The translations under genes and the position numbers were made by a program. This document shows positions 49,841 through 62,642 of a stretch of DNA of 64,000 nt, one piece after another. The notes beneath the pieces are model-generated. The model was not told the DNA's origin and ran no database searches. It was given only the letters and a program-made list of their open reading frames with translations. How positions within the stretch are numbered: the stretch's first letter is position 1; every line of letters begins with the position of its first letter. Source of the stretch: Plectrocnemia conspersa (lineage: Eukaryota > Arthropoda > Insecta > Trichoptera > Polycentropodidae); contig VTFK01000158.1 in NCBI GenBank assembly GCA_009617715.1, positions 248,001 through 312,000 on the forward strand, written 5' to 3'.

Positions 49841-51085
49841 AGTGTTATATTTATTTTTTTATTAAGGGTTTTTTTTTCATATAATATTAATTATTATTAC
49901 AGCATTTTATTAACCTTATTAAAAATAATCATCAATTAATTTTACATAATTTATTTATGATAATAAAATGTGTGTTGAAATCTTGTTAAAGTTCAAAAAA
50001 ATAAATTAGCGTTGATTTATTACGTGTAGACGACTATGAGGAAAATCAATGATTTTTAATTTATTGCATGTAACAATATTATATTTTTTTTGCTAATTTA
50101 TCACTATGTTCAAAATTAATGGAATATGACACGAAAGAAATCTTAATGTGATAAATTGTATAATATAATTTATACCTCATAAAATATTGGTATTTATTAA
50201 ATATACCCAGTTATCTTGGACTATATTTTTTTGGTAATATTAAATTTATTATTTAGATAATAATTTAAATTTTAATTGACCCTTCTCCTTACATCAATAT
50301 GATAAAATTAATAATGAGTTACATGACATGAGTGATATTATAATAAAGACTGCCATTACAATATGTGATATATATTATAAATGTAAAATACTATATAGTG
50401 ATCCTATCTTTATGTTCATAAAATTCTTATTGTATTGTAAACTTTATGTATAATACTAAATTTGGTATTCATTCGATTCAAATGTAAGGTATTCCATTGT
50501 ACTTATTTTGTAATAATATGATCTTAACTCTTTTTTGCGGTAGATAAAGTACGCTCGGGATGAGGATTCCGGTTTGTTATTGTGTACGTGAACAGTGTGG
50601 CTCAAAACAATTCCGCTCAGAATATTTAATTTTTTTATTTAAAAAAAATATATGTTTATTTAACATACATACATCTGAGCTAAGTTGGAAATTTCTACGG
50701 GCAATTAAAAATATATTATATAATCGAAGAAACCAGACATTGATGTCATTAATTAAATATTTGCAAAATTCAAAATATTTCACTAGTCAAAAAAATAACG
50801 AAGTCTTTAGCTATTCTTCAAAAGCAAAAAGATATAAAATGGGGAAAGAAATTATTCGCAGATTGTTAAATGAATCGTCGACTCTATTAAATCATTAGAA
50901 TTCATTGAATAAATTTAAAAAATATCATTGGCGCAACGATAAGAATGATAACTTTTTTAAGTCTTACAAAGAATAGTGTAAAAAAACTAACAACGTACGG
51001 ACTAATGGAAAAATAATTAAAATATTTTAATCCACGGGTAAGAGAACGAATAACTTACAGTGTATATTTGAAGCCTTGATATCAA
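49841..51085. other. Intronic AT-rich stretch, nothing recognisable
   Basis: The plus-strand open frame at 50560-50898 (112 codons) lies inside the intron on the opposite strand and is lysine/asparagine rich without a recognisable domain; I do not call it a gene. No repeat ends were found. Confidence 0.4.
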
Positions 51086-51089
51086 TTAA

Positions 51090-51194
51090 TCCAGATATGC
51101 CCAAGAAATTTTGTTCTCTTAAAATTTCATTAATAAATAAATAACAGTGGCGCGAGCTTAATGACCTACCCATGGGACAGTGGGCATATCTGGG
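51090..51194. mobile_element. piggyBac-like MITE with TTAA duplication
   Basis: A 105-bp element: the left end TCCAGATATGCCCA (51090-51103) and the right end TGGGCATATCTGGG (51181-51194) are inverted repeats matching at 13 of 14 positions, flanked on both sides by TTAA (51086-51089 and 51195-51198). TTAA target duplications are diagnostic of piggyBac-superfamily insertion. The interior has no coding capacity. Confidence 0.85.
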
Positions 51195-51829
51195 TTAAAC
51201 CAATATCAACACAAAATTATTTAAAATAAATCACTAGAGAAGATCGAACCTTTGTGCCACGCTGCACTTTAATGACGAATACCAGCGTTGACGAATCAGC
51301 GACTGTCCTTAAAAGAGAAAGCGAGACAACGAAGTACATGCTACATCACTTCTCCCTCTCATATACATGTACACGCACACAATAACAAGCCGGCATCCTT
51401 ATCCCGAGCGTATTCTAATAAAAATAAATATGTTTTTTATTTACATTGTTGTGAAACATTATATCAAATAATTGAAAATACGAATATGCCTTATCGTCTA
51501 TCATGTTGCGTAAAAGATATACAATAAAACAATAATATATTATCAACGATAGTTTAATTAACTATTGTCAGTTAGGTTAGATTATAATGAAGTTAGGTGA
51601 GCTGTGAAGTTGTGTTACTTTCACATACACGGTTAACGATACTATTACTTAAGCACCTAAATTTAAAAATCAGATTTATTTTCTATTAGTCTATTTCCTA
51701 ATTCTACTCGTGCCTAACATTTGTGTACTACAACACAAATTATCAAATTAACCAATCGCGTTTGGCGGCCTCGAAATAAAATTAACTCAAATTTACGGTT
51801 ATCAGTTTTTTAACTGCTCCATTTAACCC

Positions 51830-52110
51830 TTATCCCGCATACGCATCTGAGAGTGGAAGCAGAAACAAACGCCGCCCATTAACCCTCGTCCGCCCGACAC
51901 GTCGAGCGTCAAACGCGCCACACCACACCACACCCCACGCCACCCCGTGGGCGTGCTTCATTACTTCTATATTTATTGCGGCGGAATTATGGTCGCAGTT
52001 ATTAAATAGATTACGTTTGCCGGGGAACGCTTTACGTGTCAGCCAATCGGGCGTTAAACGCTCGTGGCCGTGTTATTAAACGCCATTAGTAAATCCGTAT
52101 GTAAAATAAA
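51830..52110. promoter_or_regulatory. GC-rich intronic island, candidate enhancer
   Basis: One of the strongest GC contrasts in the intron. It includes a CACACCACACCACACCCCAC run at about 51918-51940, TTATTGCGGCGGAATTATGG, and TATTAAACGCCATTAG, a Hox/homeodomain-like site. Low repeat content and sharp borders suggest conserved regulatory sequence; no transcript evidence is available. Confidence 0.3.
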
Positions 52111-53825
52111 TCTTTTGGGCCGATTCCGTGTGAAAAAGTGTATATATGTGTATGTGATCTTAGAGCGAGAAAGCTATGGCGTAATCTTGGACTGTATTTT
52201 GTTACGTGGTTAAATCAAGTGGGACATTGTGAGTGAAAGTTCAGAAGCGCTTATAAAACGTATAAGCTGGATTTGATATATTATTTTATTTTACGTATTT
52301 TTTAATTTTTGTCTTGTGAGTTTTATAATTTCTTTCCCCGTTTTACATATTTTTGCTTTTGAAGAATAACTAATGAAATCATTCTTTTTTTGTTTAGTGA
52401 AAAATCTGGATTTTGCAAATATTTAATTAATGTCATGTCTGGTTTTTTTGATTATATAATTTATCTTTAATTGCCCGTTGAAATTTAGAGCTTAGCTCAG
52501 AATTGTTTTAACAAAAAATTTAAGTCCCTTTCGGCTGTCAATAGTAATCGTGAGACAATTGTCAATAACAGCTGTTGCTACTTTACAAAAACAATATAAA
52601 AAAAAAAGTTTTTGGATTAGCCTTAAATTGTTTTGTATTCTACCGATTCCCATGCTTAATTTATTTGTATTGGAGCAGATTTTTAGATCACCAAAGCAAG
52701 GATAACACCGATGGCCGGTTAAAGTAATAGAAAATCGCAAAACAATTGTTGATCATTCAAATACTTTCGATCTTCCATTTGGCATGAACACCTTTGAAAA
52801 GCTTTCTTATCTGAGTGTCTTATTTTATTATTTAAGCAAAAATATGGCAAGGTCGAGTGTTAAAAATTTGTAAACAATTTTTTGTCATTCCCAGAGCCCT
52901 ATTAAAATCATCCAAAAGTATGCATATTAGGCATGAACCTGCCTATACTTATGCAGCGTTATAAAAAAGGCAGTATTTATAAACCTTTTAAAATTATTCG
53001 TAAAAATTTGATTTAATATAATAAAAAATGCTTTATATTTTTTTATGGAAATCAAAAAAAAATCTTGATTTATTATTTTTTTTCGAAAAAAAAAACACTA
53101 TATACAACCCATGTCTTTTCAAAAACAAAATATATTGAGATAAACTAAACTATGGATTTCCTTGGTACGGTTGTGTGCGTGCACATAGACTTGTGAAAGA
53201 GACAAGTTATAGATCTTACAATTCAATGGTTAAAATTGACTTTAACTTAAAGGTGGGTACCGTTATAGATCGGCAAACGTCATCCACCGTTCGGTCATCT
53301 TTCCTGGAAGTGAGGTTGCAATTCTGTTGAAGATACATAGTCTTAGAGAAATCTTTTGTTATTTGTGCTCTGATTATTGAATCAGAAGTAATATAAAATT
53401 AATTTGTTTCTGGGGTAAGTTCTATGTTATTCCAAATGTTTTTACGCGACGGAATTGATGATATTTTATGATGTTAAATTATGAATATTATCGTCGATAG
53501 TTTAAGTGTAATTTGAGGTATAATTCTGTTTTTTAATCAATATCCAAACCCTACTATGCTCCTAAATTGCTTCTAATCAGTCTTTGCATAATCAAAAATG
53601 ACCTCAGACACCATCTCGACCTCACCGTTTAACGTTGCAAAAGAAAGCGATTCAGTAAAGCAGTGTTTTAATTTATATAAGTCCGACGTATATTCCAGTC
53701 CTTCTGATTTTTCAGCGTGTATGACGAAGGAACATAGATTCAAACACTGTACAATGAAATGCGTAACCTGGGGATGCTATGTTTAGGTGAGATATTTGCC
53801 ATTAACCTTTATTTCTTTTTAACTT

Positions 53826-53995
53826 CAGTTGTAATCTGCCAAGAGTAAATAATGTGTTACAGCGGATCAAACACAAGTATTAAAACACTGCAAGTCTTGG
53901 AAATCGGTGGATTATGGTTCTGTGGCTGTTTTTAAGATTAACGCATTTTTATAAACAAAAAATCGAGTTTGTGTCCGTAGCTCGAACCCCTCAAC
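53826..53995 (-). mobile_element. Degenerate SINE copy close to the homeodomain exon
   Basis: On the minus strand the B box appears as GGTTCGAGCTA (53987-53977), followed by ACACAAACTCGATTTTTTGT and an AT-rich body, as in the copy at 6590-6760. It ends about 190 bp from the downstream splice donor of the homeodomain exon. Confidence 0.5.
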
Positions 53996-54186
53996 ATATA
54001 ATCAATATAGATAATCAACATATTTTATATGTTGATAATAACAATACTATAAATTATATTTTAGATCTACTTTTAAATACGTTATTTGCCATTTTACAGT
54101 TATTTTAAAATTAATTTATAAATTGTAATATAATATTTTTTCAATCCGTAAACCATAAAAATATAGTCTTCAAAAATAAAACTTAC

Positions 54187-54359
54187 CGCTACTCTACTTT
54201 CTTTGAGATCCAATCGCATCGCTAACGCCTCCCTCATAAAAACATCCGGATAGTGCGAGCTTAGGAAAGCTCTTTCCAACTCCTCCAGTTGCCAAGAGTT
54301 GAAATTAGTCCTAGATCTTCGTCGCTTTCCACCGTCAGCGTCGTCGCAATCTTGGTTAC
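54187..54359 (-). CDS. unc-4: unc-4 homeobox protein, exon with homeodomain residues 1-46
   Basis: The exon lies between a TTTCAG acceptor (ending 54360) and a GTAAGT donor, and begins with two bases of a split codon. It encodes [11 protein letters not shown], then the homeodomain start [20 protein letters not shown], then [20 protein letters not shown] and KESRVA. F8, L16 and F20 are at the expected core positions, and [13 protein letters not shown] is characteristic of Unc-4/UNCX. Joined to the next exon it gives a complete 60-residue paired-like homeodomain. The protein is a nuclear DNA-binding repressor that in worm and fly specifies motor and other neuronal identities. The upstream exon that must supply the first base of the split codon and the start is not identified. 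Confidence 0.95.
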
Positions 54360-54360
54360 C

Positions 54361-55760
54361 TGAAACAAATCAAATAAAATAAATTAAAGTTGCAATGAAA
54401 CGCTTTATTATTTCTAGATTGCACTACGTCACGCTCGTAGCAGGGACTAAATTCAAATTAGTCCAACCCAAAAGCTAAGGGGGTTGGTAGATGATAGTTT
54501 TAAAAATTTACGACACTTTTTACAGCGCAAACGGTTAAGTGAAAATTGAATGGTGCGATTTACCCGCCACTTTCTCGGTAGGGTGGTTGTAAAAATATAA
54601 ATCTGCGGGAAAATTTACAATTATTACTATGGCATTACAGTCGACGCACACGAAAATGGATTCTTCTAAGAGAAAAAAAATATTTACCCCCATTTATTAT
54701 ATAGATTATTAACATTAACTATTTTTAAAAACATGTTTTTCAAATATACTTATAATTTACTTTTAAAAACAATTGTTTTTCTTATCATTAAATAAAATTA
54801 AACGCACCATGCGCCAAATATTGTTATTCAATATTAATTAACTTTACGGCCGTGTATATTAACCAGAGGGCAGTATAGTTAATTCGATTAGATTAACTGA
54901 AATTTACAAATAACGCCCGGATTAATTAAGTTACCCGACGGCCCATCGGAGAAGAGAGGGGGTGCAAAGTTCCGGTGGTGGGGTTGGGGGCCAATAAACC
55001 GGGCGAAGCCGATTCCGGATTACGGCCGCCATAAACCGGTCGGTTATAATTAAAACGAGCTTCTTGGGTTAGGGGTTAGAGGGTGGGAGTGAGAGAGAAA
55101 GATAGACAGAGAGAGAGCGGGCCGGAATCACCCCCAGGGGTCGCCAACCGGGGGCCGAGTGGGTGGAGACCCCTTGTTGAATTAAAACAAACGACGCCCA
55201 ACACGGCACTTTAGGGCCGAGCTTAATTCACTCACTTCATTTCGTGCCAGACTACATACAGACAAACTGGCTCTAAAAGATTCTTCTGTCTGCCCGAGAA
55301 ACGGACCGGGGATAGGGGGGGGGGAGAAGAGATTCTATTTTCATTAGACTGAGCGGTCGAGAAATTAGGGTTTCGGTTTTGGTGTCGGTGGTTCGAATTT
55401 CGTGTTTCGATCTAAGCTGACCCATGATGGTTCATCTTTCAATTAGTTTTTCGGTTTTCTCCTTCTACATAGAAACATATGTTTTAATTAATTTAAATTG
55501 TAAAATAGAGAATATAGAATGATAGCCTTATATGGTATTTAATCTAAAATTAAAATATAAATACCAAAAAAAATATTTTAAAAAAAAGGACCCACACATA
55601 TTTTTATGTCAAAGAAAAAAATTAATATCACCACAGCACATTATTTATATATTAATACTTTCATTTTACAAATTTAATATTGACAAAAAAAGTTGTTTGT
55701 TTTGCAAATATTTATAATATTGGTGCGTAGCAAAAAAATTATATAATGAAGATTACCTGC
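54361..55760 (-). other. Upstream unc-4 intron or 5' region; GC-rich island at 54840-55400
   Basis: No coding exon was found. About 54840-55400 is GC-rich: it holds TTAATTCGATTAGATTAACT, CGGATTAATTAAGTTACCCG, GGCCGCCATAAACCGG (the reverse of a TTTATGGC Abd-B/Caudal-like site), a GAGAGAGAAAG run near 55090 and a G9-10 run near 55314. This is a candidate enhancer or promoter-like block close to the homeodomain exon. Confidence 0.35.
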
Positions 55761-55769
55761 TATGACGAG

Positions 55770-56975
55770 CATGGAACTATTTTATTGCTTTTGTCGTGAT
55801 TTCTTGCCTTCCAAAATCTATTAATAATGTGCTAGTCTAATCAAGCATTCACACTATGTTAGTGTCAACTGAGTAGTGGAAATTTGAAAAAACATATAAA
55901 AAACAAATTTACTTCAATGAGAGAGCACAAAAAATATTATTACTGTATAAAAGACGCGAATTCACTTATGAGAGCCATTAATTCGTGCCGTCGCTATCGA
56001 AGTGTGAACGATCGGATTCCGAGCATTTCCGCTAAGACGACAACGGCAAATTTTTTAGATTTTTGAGTAGTGAAAATTGGGCAAAAAACAATTTAAAAGC
56101 GTAAAAATACTGTCACAGCTCATAAATAATAAATTCACAACAAAAGCAATTAAATAATGCCGTTGTTGTTTTAATGCAAATGATCGGTTTTTAAACGTTT
56201 CTACTGTAACGGTGACGTCAAGATTTTAAGATTGATGACAAAATCCGTTAAAACAAAATTTAGTCAAACGGGAGAGTAACATGCTTAACCTTTTTAGTGC
56301 CAAGCGAAATTATGCGGTGTAAAATTAAGTGGCAAACAATTTTTTTGCATATGTTGATTTGTTTATAAATATATTTTTAAAAAAAATATGAAATTTAAAC
56401 TTATTTATGTGAATTTATATTTATTATAGGTACAAAATAAGATATATTTTATACAAGTAAGTACCCAAAAAGTATCAAAACAAATATTTCATAATTTTAC
56501 TAATAAAAATACAATACAAGCGGCATTCATGTCGTCGTTTGTAAGTGGACACCGGCGTCCTTACGGCATTAAAACGGTTAATACTCAAAAGTTATGATTT
56601 TATGTAAAAGGTAATCAAGTGAAATATCAATTGGCGACGTCAAGATTTTTAAACTTCAGAAAAGTAATAATTGTAGAACGTCCATTAAAACCAAATTTAG
56701 CTTAACGGGAGAATTCTACAAATATGTGCACTACTCAAAAATTATGTAAAGAGCTATTTGATATTGCGGTTTTTGTCGTAATGTGAACGATCGGTTATAC
56801 AAAGTTTTAATTGCGACGGCAAAATTTTTGACCGAGTAATAAATATCACAAAACCTATTTAAACGCTCATGAAATAAATTAAACCGTATCGTCGCCGTCG
56901 TACTGTGAACGATCGGTTACTGAGCATACTACTGCGACGGCAAAAGCAAGATTTTAGAACTACTGAGAAGTTATA
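55770..56975. repeat. Array of degenerate palindrome units
   Basis: Centres near 56010, 56185, 56795 and 56920 each carry a GTGAACGATCGG-like word, then a TTAC..AGC turn and a CGACGGCAAAA-like arm, preceded by CGTCGCCGTCGTA-like arms. TTTTATTGCTTTTGTCGTGA at 55779 and CAAAAGCAATTAAATAATGC at 56143 match the palindrome of 48405-48645. About four to five diverged copies of that core are thus clustered here, with partly similar spacers (AAAACCAAATTTAG..AACGGGAGA at 56245 and 56685). Confidence 0.7.
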
Positions 56976-58860
56976 ATTAGGAACAAAGTAATATAAGAAT
57001 TTAATAAATAGTTACACATTGTATTTTAATTACTGAAAAGTGCTGTTTTATAAAATAAGTATATAAAGTCATGCTTTATAATCTTATATATCGTAGCAAA
57101 GTGCATTAAAATGAATTTTTTTAAATTCTTAAGAATTGGTTAATTTTTATTTTAGTGAAATAAAATATAATATTTAATGTCAACATTGAGCTTTGGAAAA
57201 TTTACCAAATATTAAAAAAAATATATATACATAATCAAGAATTGTATTTTTAATTAATAACCTAATTATTTTATTTTTCCATATTTCTTAAGAAAAATAA
57301 CTCGATAAACAATCTTATCATATCTAGGTCGTAGAATCCGGTGATGATGTTTTTATAATGTCAATCAAATTAATGAAAGCACTAAGAATATGAATGAAAA
57401 GTTCAAATTATTGTTATTCAAATAAAATTCATTAGACACAATAAATAATATTATTTATAAGCCTAATGGAAATAACAAGTTCAATAATAAAAATCAATAA
57501 TAAAACATATGTATATCTGAAGTTTATATAACACTCGAAAGCATAAATTATTTTCTGCTCCACAGAAGCAGGTGGATTCTCTTGGGAGCCCGTGTACTTT
57601 GCATACATTGTATAATACATCGTTATTGCATCAAATGTGATTTATGCAATTAAAATAATTACTACATTACAAGATTTTGTTGTTAGTGTTATGTTTAGTA
57701 TATATACTTCCATTCTTAGTAATAAAGCAGTACAATTAGAGTTACACATTGTATATGACTATAGAATATAGAATAAATTTAAATAAGATATTAATATCCA
57801 GATGTATAATTTTGGCTGCAATATAACGCAATTAAAACCATTATTAAACTTCGTTAATTACTATTGATTATGTTATTGTTGCGCATTCACCATTCATGTG
57901 CACAATAGTAATTTAATAGTTATAATATAACAATCACATAAATTCTAGTAAATTGCATATACACGTAATAAATCATAAATTGTGTCCGAAGCACAATGGA
58001 GCATTCGACATTTGCGTGCCGAATTCCATTCCGACATTGTGTATTTTTTCCATAAAATTTGAGAGAGTTAAAATCGTTTCGGTGAACTTTGATTGCTCGT
58101 TAAATCTCATATAAATGAAATTACATATTATTTCTTTCACAAGTATTTCTGAAATGGCAACAAAAATCTTGGTAATTATTTTATTTTAACATTTATACGA
58201 GTTAGTACCGCTTCGCGAAGTCTTTTATCGTTTCGAAACAATGCTAATTAACGACAGTGATATCATCTTAGGGTGTTAAAAACAATGGTTGGAAACAACC
58301 CTAAGACATCCGAGAGAAGACTGAGTACAACAGAATTTCCCAAAAATATTATTTTTAATGTAACTTATTTATTTTAATATTTTTTTATAAATCTGATATT
58401 TTTAAAATTATTATCCAAGCTTGAATCAGTTAATGATATTTTTACTAAAGAAGAAATTATGCATTTTAAATATACTGAAGATGACTAGTTTGTAGTTTTG
58501 TTCCTTAATATTTTGTTAGAGCAAAACAACACTGAAAATTTTTAATAAAGCATATCAGCAGGCGGAAACTAAATAAGTGGATAAGCTATTTTTATTTTAA
58601 GTGTGCCATTAGCAAATCTAATAATTGAAGTTTAAATTTTAGATAAATTTTGTATACTATGTTCTTTTAAAAATATATAAAACTATTTTAACAAAGCACT
58701 AGGAATGATTCTACAAAAAAATAGATAAAATCATGTATCCACATTTTAATAAATTTGGGTAATAAATGTTTCGTTGAGGCACACTGTACTTGCCGAAAGT
58801 CTGAGTTCATAAATCGGCTAAGTGAAATGTAGCATTGCGCAGTTTCGTTGTTAACTTTGG
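56976..58860. other. AT-rich upstream stretch, nothing recognisable
   Basis: No coding signal or RNA gene was found. A GC-richer bit at about 57990-58270 includes GTTAGTACCGCTTCGCGAAG, which contains CTTCGCGAAG, a 10-bp palindrome. Otherwise featureless. Confidence 0.35.
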
Positions 58861-58869
58861 AAATTATCA

Positions 58870-59165
58870 TTTAACTCGGCGAGTTTTCCGAGACGCCCGC
58901 CCGTCTCGCACAATAAATCTTGCTCGTTAATAACGGCCGGTAATTAAGTTTGCGTTTTCCTCTCCGAAGGGTGTGTTTCGCATTATCGGGCTCCACATTT
59001 CGAATTATCAGGGGGTGGTTCGTTGCTCCGTTATCGCCGTTAATGGGCCGCCGTTATCGCGCGTTTTTCCGCGATTTTCACACGCCGAAAATCATTAAAA
59101 GCGCTAATTTACTTACGGAAAACGTGGCAACTTTTGTCCTGATAACAATTTTGCTATTTACATAC
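58870..59165. promoter_or_regulatory. CpG-rich island with TAAT/GTTAT words, candidate enhancer
   Basis: A sharply bounded CpG-rich block that repeats CGTTAAT, GTTATCG(C/G) and GGCCG words (TCGTTAATAACGGCCGG, CCGTTATCGCCGTTAATGGG, CCGCCGTTATCGCGCG). Reads in one short plus-strand frame have no relatives. A GTAAGT near 59115 on the minus strand was tested as a splice donor and rejected because an in-frame stop lies just upstream. Confidence 0.3.
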
Positions 59166-59523
59166 AAGTATAAACTTTTTATCGGATGCTAACTTAGAGG
59201 AAATGTGACTTGGTTATTTTTGTTCATGTGCCGTGCGATTGTTACATAAACTTTTTTTATACGAAACATTAATAGTTCGAAAATATATAGTATATTCTCG
59301 CTTAAAATATTGTGAGTTTTATTAAATAAATTATTTATATTAAAAACATTTTAGGCGGTAGTTCTAGATACGCTTAGTGAAGAACAATAATCGAATTTGG
59401 TTTAGAAAAGTATGCAAATTAATTAAAATATATGTAACTTGAGAGAGCAATATACTTTCAAGATAAGTATAAAATTGTAAAAAAAAATTACATAGATATT
59501 TAGAACACCCTCACTGATTAAAA

Positions 59524-59563
59524 TTTAATTGAGTATTAAAATAGTTTTTAATACTCAATTAAA
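59524..59563. repeat. Perfect 18-bp hairpin
   Basis: TTTAATTGAGTATTAAAA at 59524-59541 and its exact reverse complement at 59546-59563 flank a four-base loop. Likely a small foldback remnant. Confidence 0.75.
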
Positions 59564-59569
59564 ATTCAG

Positions 59570-60035
59570 CTCTTTCTACAGAAAGACGTAATAACTTGTA
59601 TGAATAATTAAAAAATACTAGCAGTTGGTTCCTCTGCATTGTGAGATACAATGACAAAAAAAACAGTATATTGTAAAATTAAAATATTTATCTGTAATAT
59701 AACCAATAGAGTGAAAGTTCTTTAGGTGTAATTTTGATTTTTCTGGATCACATTTTGATTCCCACAGAATTTTTTACAAACACAATATAAAAAACAAGAT
59801 TTTTTTGTAATGATTTTACTACAAATTATTTTATTAATTAAAAAGTATGCTTCAATTGAATTAAATTGTACAGTAGATCATAGTGTAATACAATAAATTA
59901 TAAAACTGTAATTAAAATATATTTTTGTGTATTTTATGAAACAAATATATTGTAGTTATCTCTGTGACAATAAAATTTTTATTAATGCATATAAAAAATG
60001 TTTTTAAAAAAGTTATTGCAGTTTTATTATATTAC
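59570..60035. other. AT-rich upstream stretch, nothing recognisable
   Basis: Only AT-rich sequence with short homopolymers. Confidence 0.4.
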
Positions 60036-60260
60036 GTAAGCCGTACTTACGGCCAGACTAGCAATTGGGCATTTTGCAAAATGGAAAATTGCCCACTCGG
60101 CCTGTGTTGGCATACGAATTGAATCGCGAATATCTGTTTGCGGATATTGCTCCGAAAGGGGGTCGGGAATTGCACGCGAAATTGAATCGAAATTGAAAAC
60201 TTGGCTTTTAAGGCCTCGCGACGACTTGAGGAGTTTGGCTCACGAGAACTGAAAATTTCG
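60036..60260. promoter_or_regulatory. GC-richer island with imperfect hairpin
   Basis: It starts with TTACGTAAGCCGTACTTACGG and includes TTGGGCATTTTGCAAAATGG followed by AAAATTGCCCA, which can fold back imperfectly, and GGCTTTTAAGGCCTCGCG. It resembles the other GC-richer islands of this locus and is a candidate regulatory element. Confidence 0.25.
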
Positions 60261-62640
60261 GTATAGCTTCTTACATAATAATATTAATAAAGCGTTAGCC
60301 ACTTGGAAAAGTTTGGCTTCGAGCTATACTATAATACTACGACATAACAACCCTCAAAAGGACCGTAATTGTTAACGTTTCCGTTTTATTTTCGGGAATT
60401 GCCTGTAAATGTCGTGATAAAAATGAATAAGACACGAGAGTGGGGTCTATGGAGTTTTGATGCATTCATGAGTTTAATTAATTGTTAAAGATTTTTTAAT
60501 CAATATTTAATGAACTACAAAGACGTTTTTATTATATAAATATTGATAAAAATGTCGAGTCTGCTCATAACGTTTTCATGTCAACATAATATAACAATGT
60601 AGAAGGGGAAGTAGCATTGTCAGCGATGTCGGTAGCAAATTATCCTGTTCGGAGAGGGTCAGATATAATGCATCATCAGATCCATATCTGGAGGCAATAA
60701 AAGAGAAGATAAATAAACAATAAAATGAACATTCCGCCGTACTGCGAATATGCTGAGCGAATAATTCAAAGGCAGGGACTCTAAAATTATTTATTATATT
60801 CCAGATAAAATTGTAGGCACATTACAACAGAAAATGATACGAAACAATATATAAATTTTACAACAGAAGGGAACGCGTTATTGCCTATAAATTTATCTAA
60901 TCAAAAATAATATAAAAAATATATTTGCTTGGTATTTAAAATATTATTTTAGCCACATGCATAAAAAAATAAACTATTTATTACCACGAGACGCCACTTT
61001 CGATTATGAAGGACTACTGCACCATCAAAAATATAGAAAAGGGATTCTTATCGGAACATTCAAGTTTTATGTGCTCTCAAGGGTCGTTTCCTATACGCAT
61101 ATAATCATATTCATGTAATAAATATACTTTAAATAAATAAAAAAATATTAAATTAAATCGTAATAAGCAAATACAAATATTTTAAACAAAATATTAGTGT
61201 CAGTATAATTTATATTCAATAAAATGATTTTTTGTATTTATTTATAGAAATAATACTACCCTTACGCGCAATGTATGTATATGGATGTATTATTTTTTCC
61301 ATTTCTTGTTATGCATGTGTGTAATAGAAAAGATTGCTTGGTTTGATTCTATGATTTGTAGGAGAGGAAAAACAATATTCGGATACATTTATCTTATATT
61401 GTTTTCGTAGGGAAATTCGGATGTCATATATTCGCTCGCGGAGAAAAATTCAATTTTCGAGATATAATTTTATTTCCGCATTTATTTATTGCTTGGATAA
61501 GCAGTAAAATATGGGATAAACGAGAAATCTCATTATGATAACGTACAGATTTTTTTATAAAACACAATTGAAAATGTGGAAAGCATGTAACATTAAAATA
61601 AATATTTTTATATTTAAATTAATATTATTTGATATGTTACACTAAACTTATGCAAAGTTAATAAACATTGCGATAAAAAATAATCATTATTTAGCAGCCC
61701 TTCTACTTTAAAAGTCAGATTATATTATTTTAAATCAATATGAGAAGTGGGATGCAAAAAAAAAATTGCATATTTATTTTTATCACGTAAATTAATAATA
61801 ACACTAGGAAAATTTTTAAGATGCAAGATTCTATACTTGTGAAAAACAAATAAATTCCATCAAAAGCATGTAATGGATTTAACAACTACTATTATACATG
61901 ACTTTTATTTTTCAACGTCATCAAGAAAAAATATGTAATATATTGATAAATCTGTCTGTATAATTTTTGTATTTTTAATTTCAGTCAACATCCGTTAAGA
62001 CTCTCTTTATAACTGTTAAAAATTAATTAAAAATTTTGTATATATGTTTTTTATATATATTAGTATTAAATATACGCATTTAAACACACGTAATATTTAT
62101 TTATATATTTATATATAAATGATTTATTTGTTATTGGCTATAAAAAAATCACTATCTTTATATGATTTACCTTATTTTTGTAATTTTATATATAATATAT
62201 ATAGCTGATATTATTCATCATAATTTGATATTTTACATTTACGAAAGCGAAAAGCTTTTTTGTGTTTATGAATAAATATTATATTCAAGTATAACACACA
62301 ATAATATTTTTTTATACATACAGTATTGATAAAATCTACATTTAAACCAAGAGAAGCAAAGATTTTCAATTTAATAAATTATTAATCGGCAACTAATTGT
62401 ACGTTGGAGTATAGTCAAAAGTCTCAAATGTAGCATTGCGATAATTGATCTTTGTATATTGAAGCAAATAACATTAGTAAATTTAAGTATTTTTGTTAGA
62501 TAGAAAATTTTGATTAAAAATACATATTATATAAAAATTTATAAAATCAATGCAAATATTCCACAACTAAATAAATGACTTATTAAGAGAATATTTTCAC
62601 TCTTACATTTAAAAAATTATATAAAACAACCTATCACAAT
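60261..62640. other. Upstream AT-rich stretch, nothing recognisable
   Basis: Two small GC-richer patches (about 60600-60780 and 61370-61460) are the only contrasts. No exon with a start and the needed splice phase was found here. Confidence 0.35.
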
Positions 62641-62642
62641 GA

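Noticed and set aside
50560..50898. 112-codon plus-strand open frame in the intron
   Set aside because: Composition is lysine/asparagine rich as expected from AT-rich DNA, with no domain or relative, and the opposite-strand shadow frame is similar in quality.
59110..59150. GTAAGT on the minus strand as donor of an unc-4 upstream exon
   Set aside because: In the phase needed to join the homeodomain exon, an in-frame TAG lies just upstream and there is no start codon.
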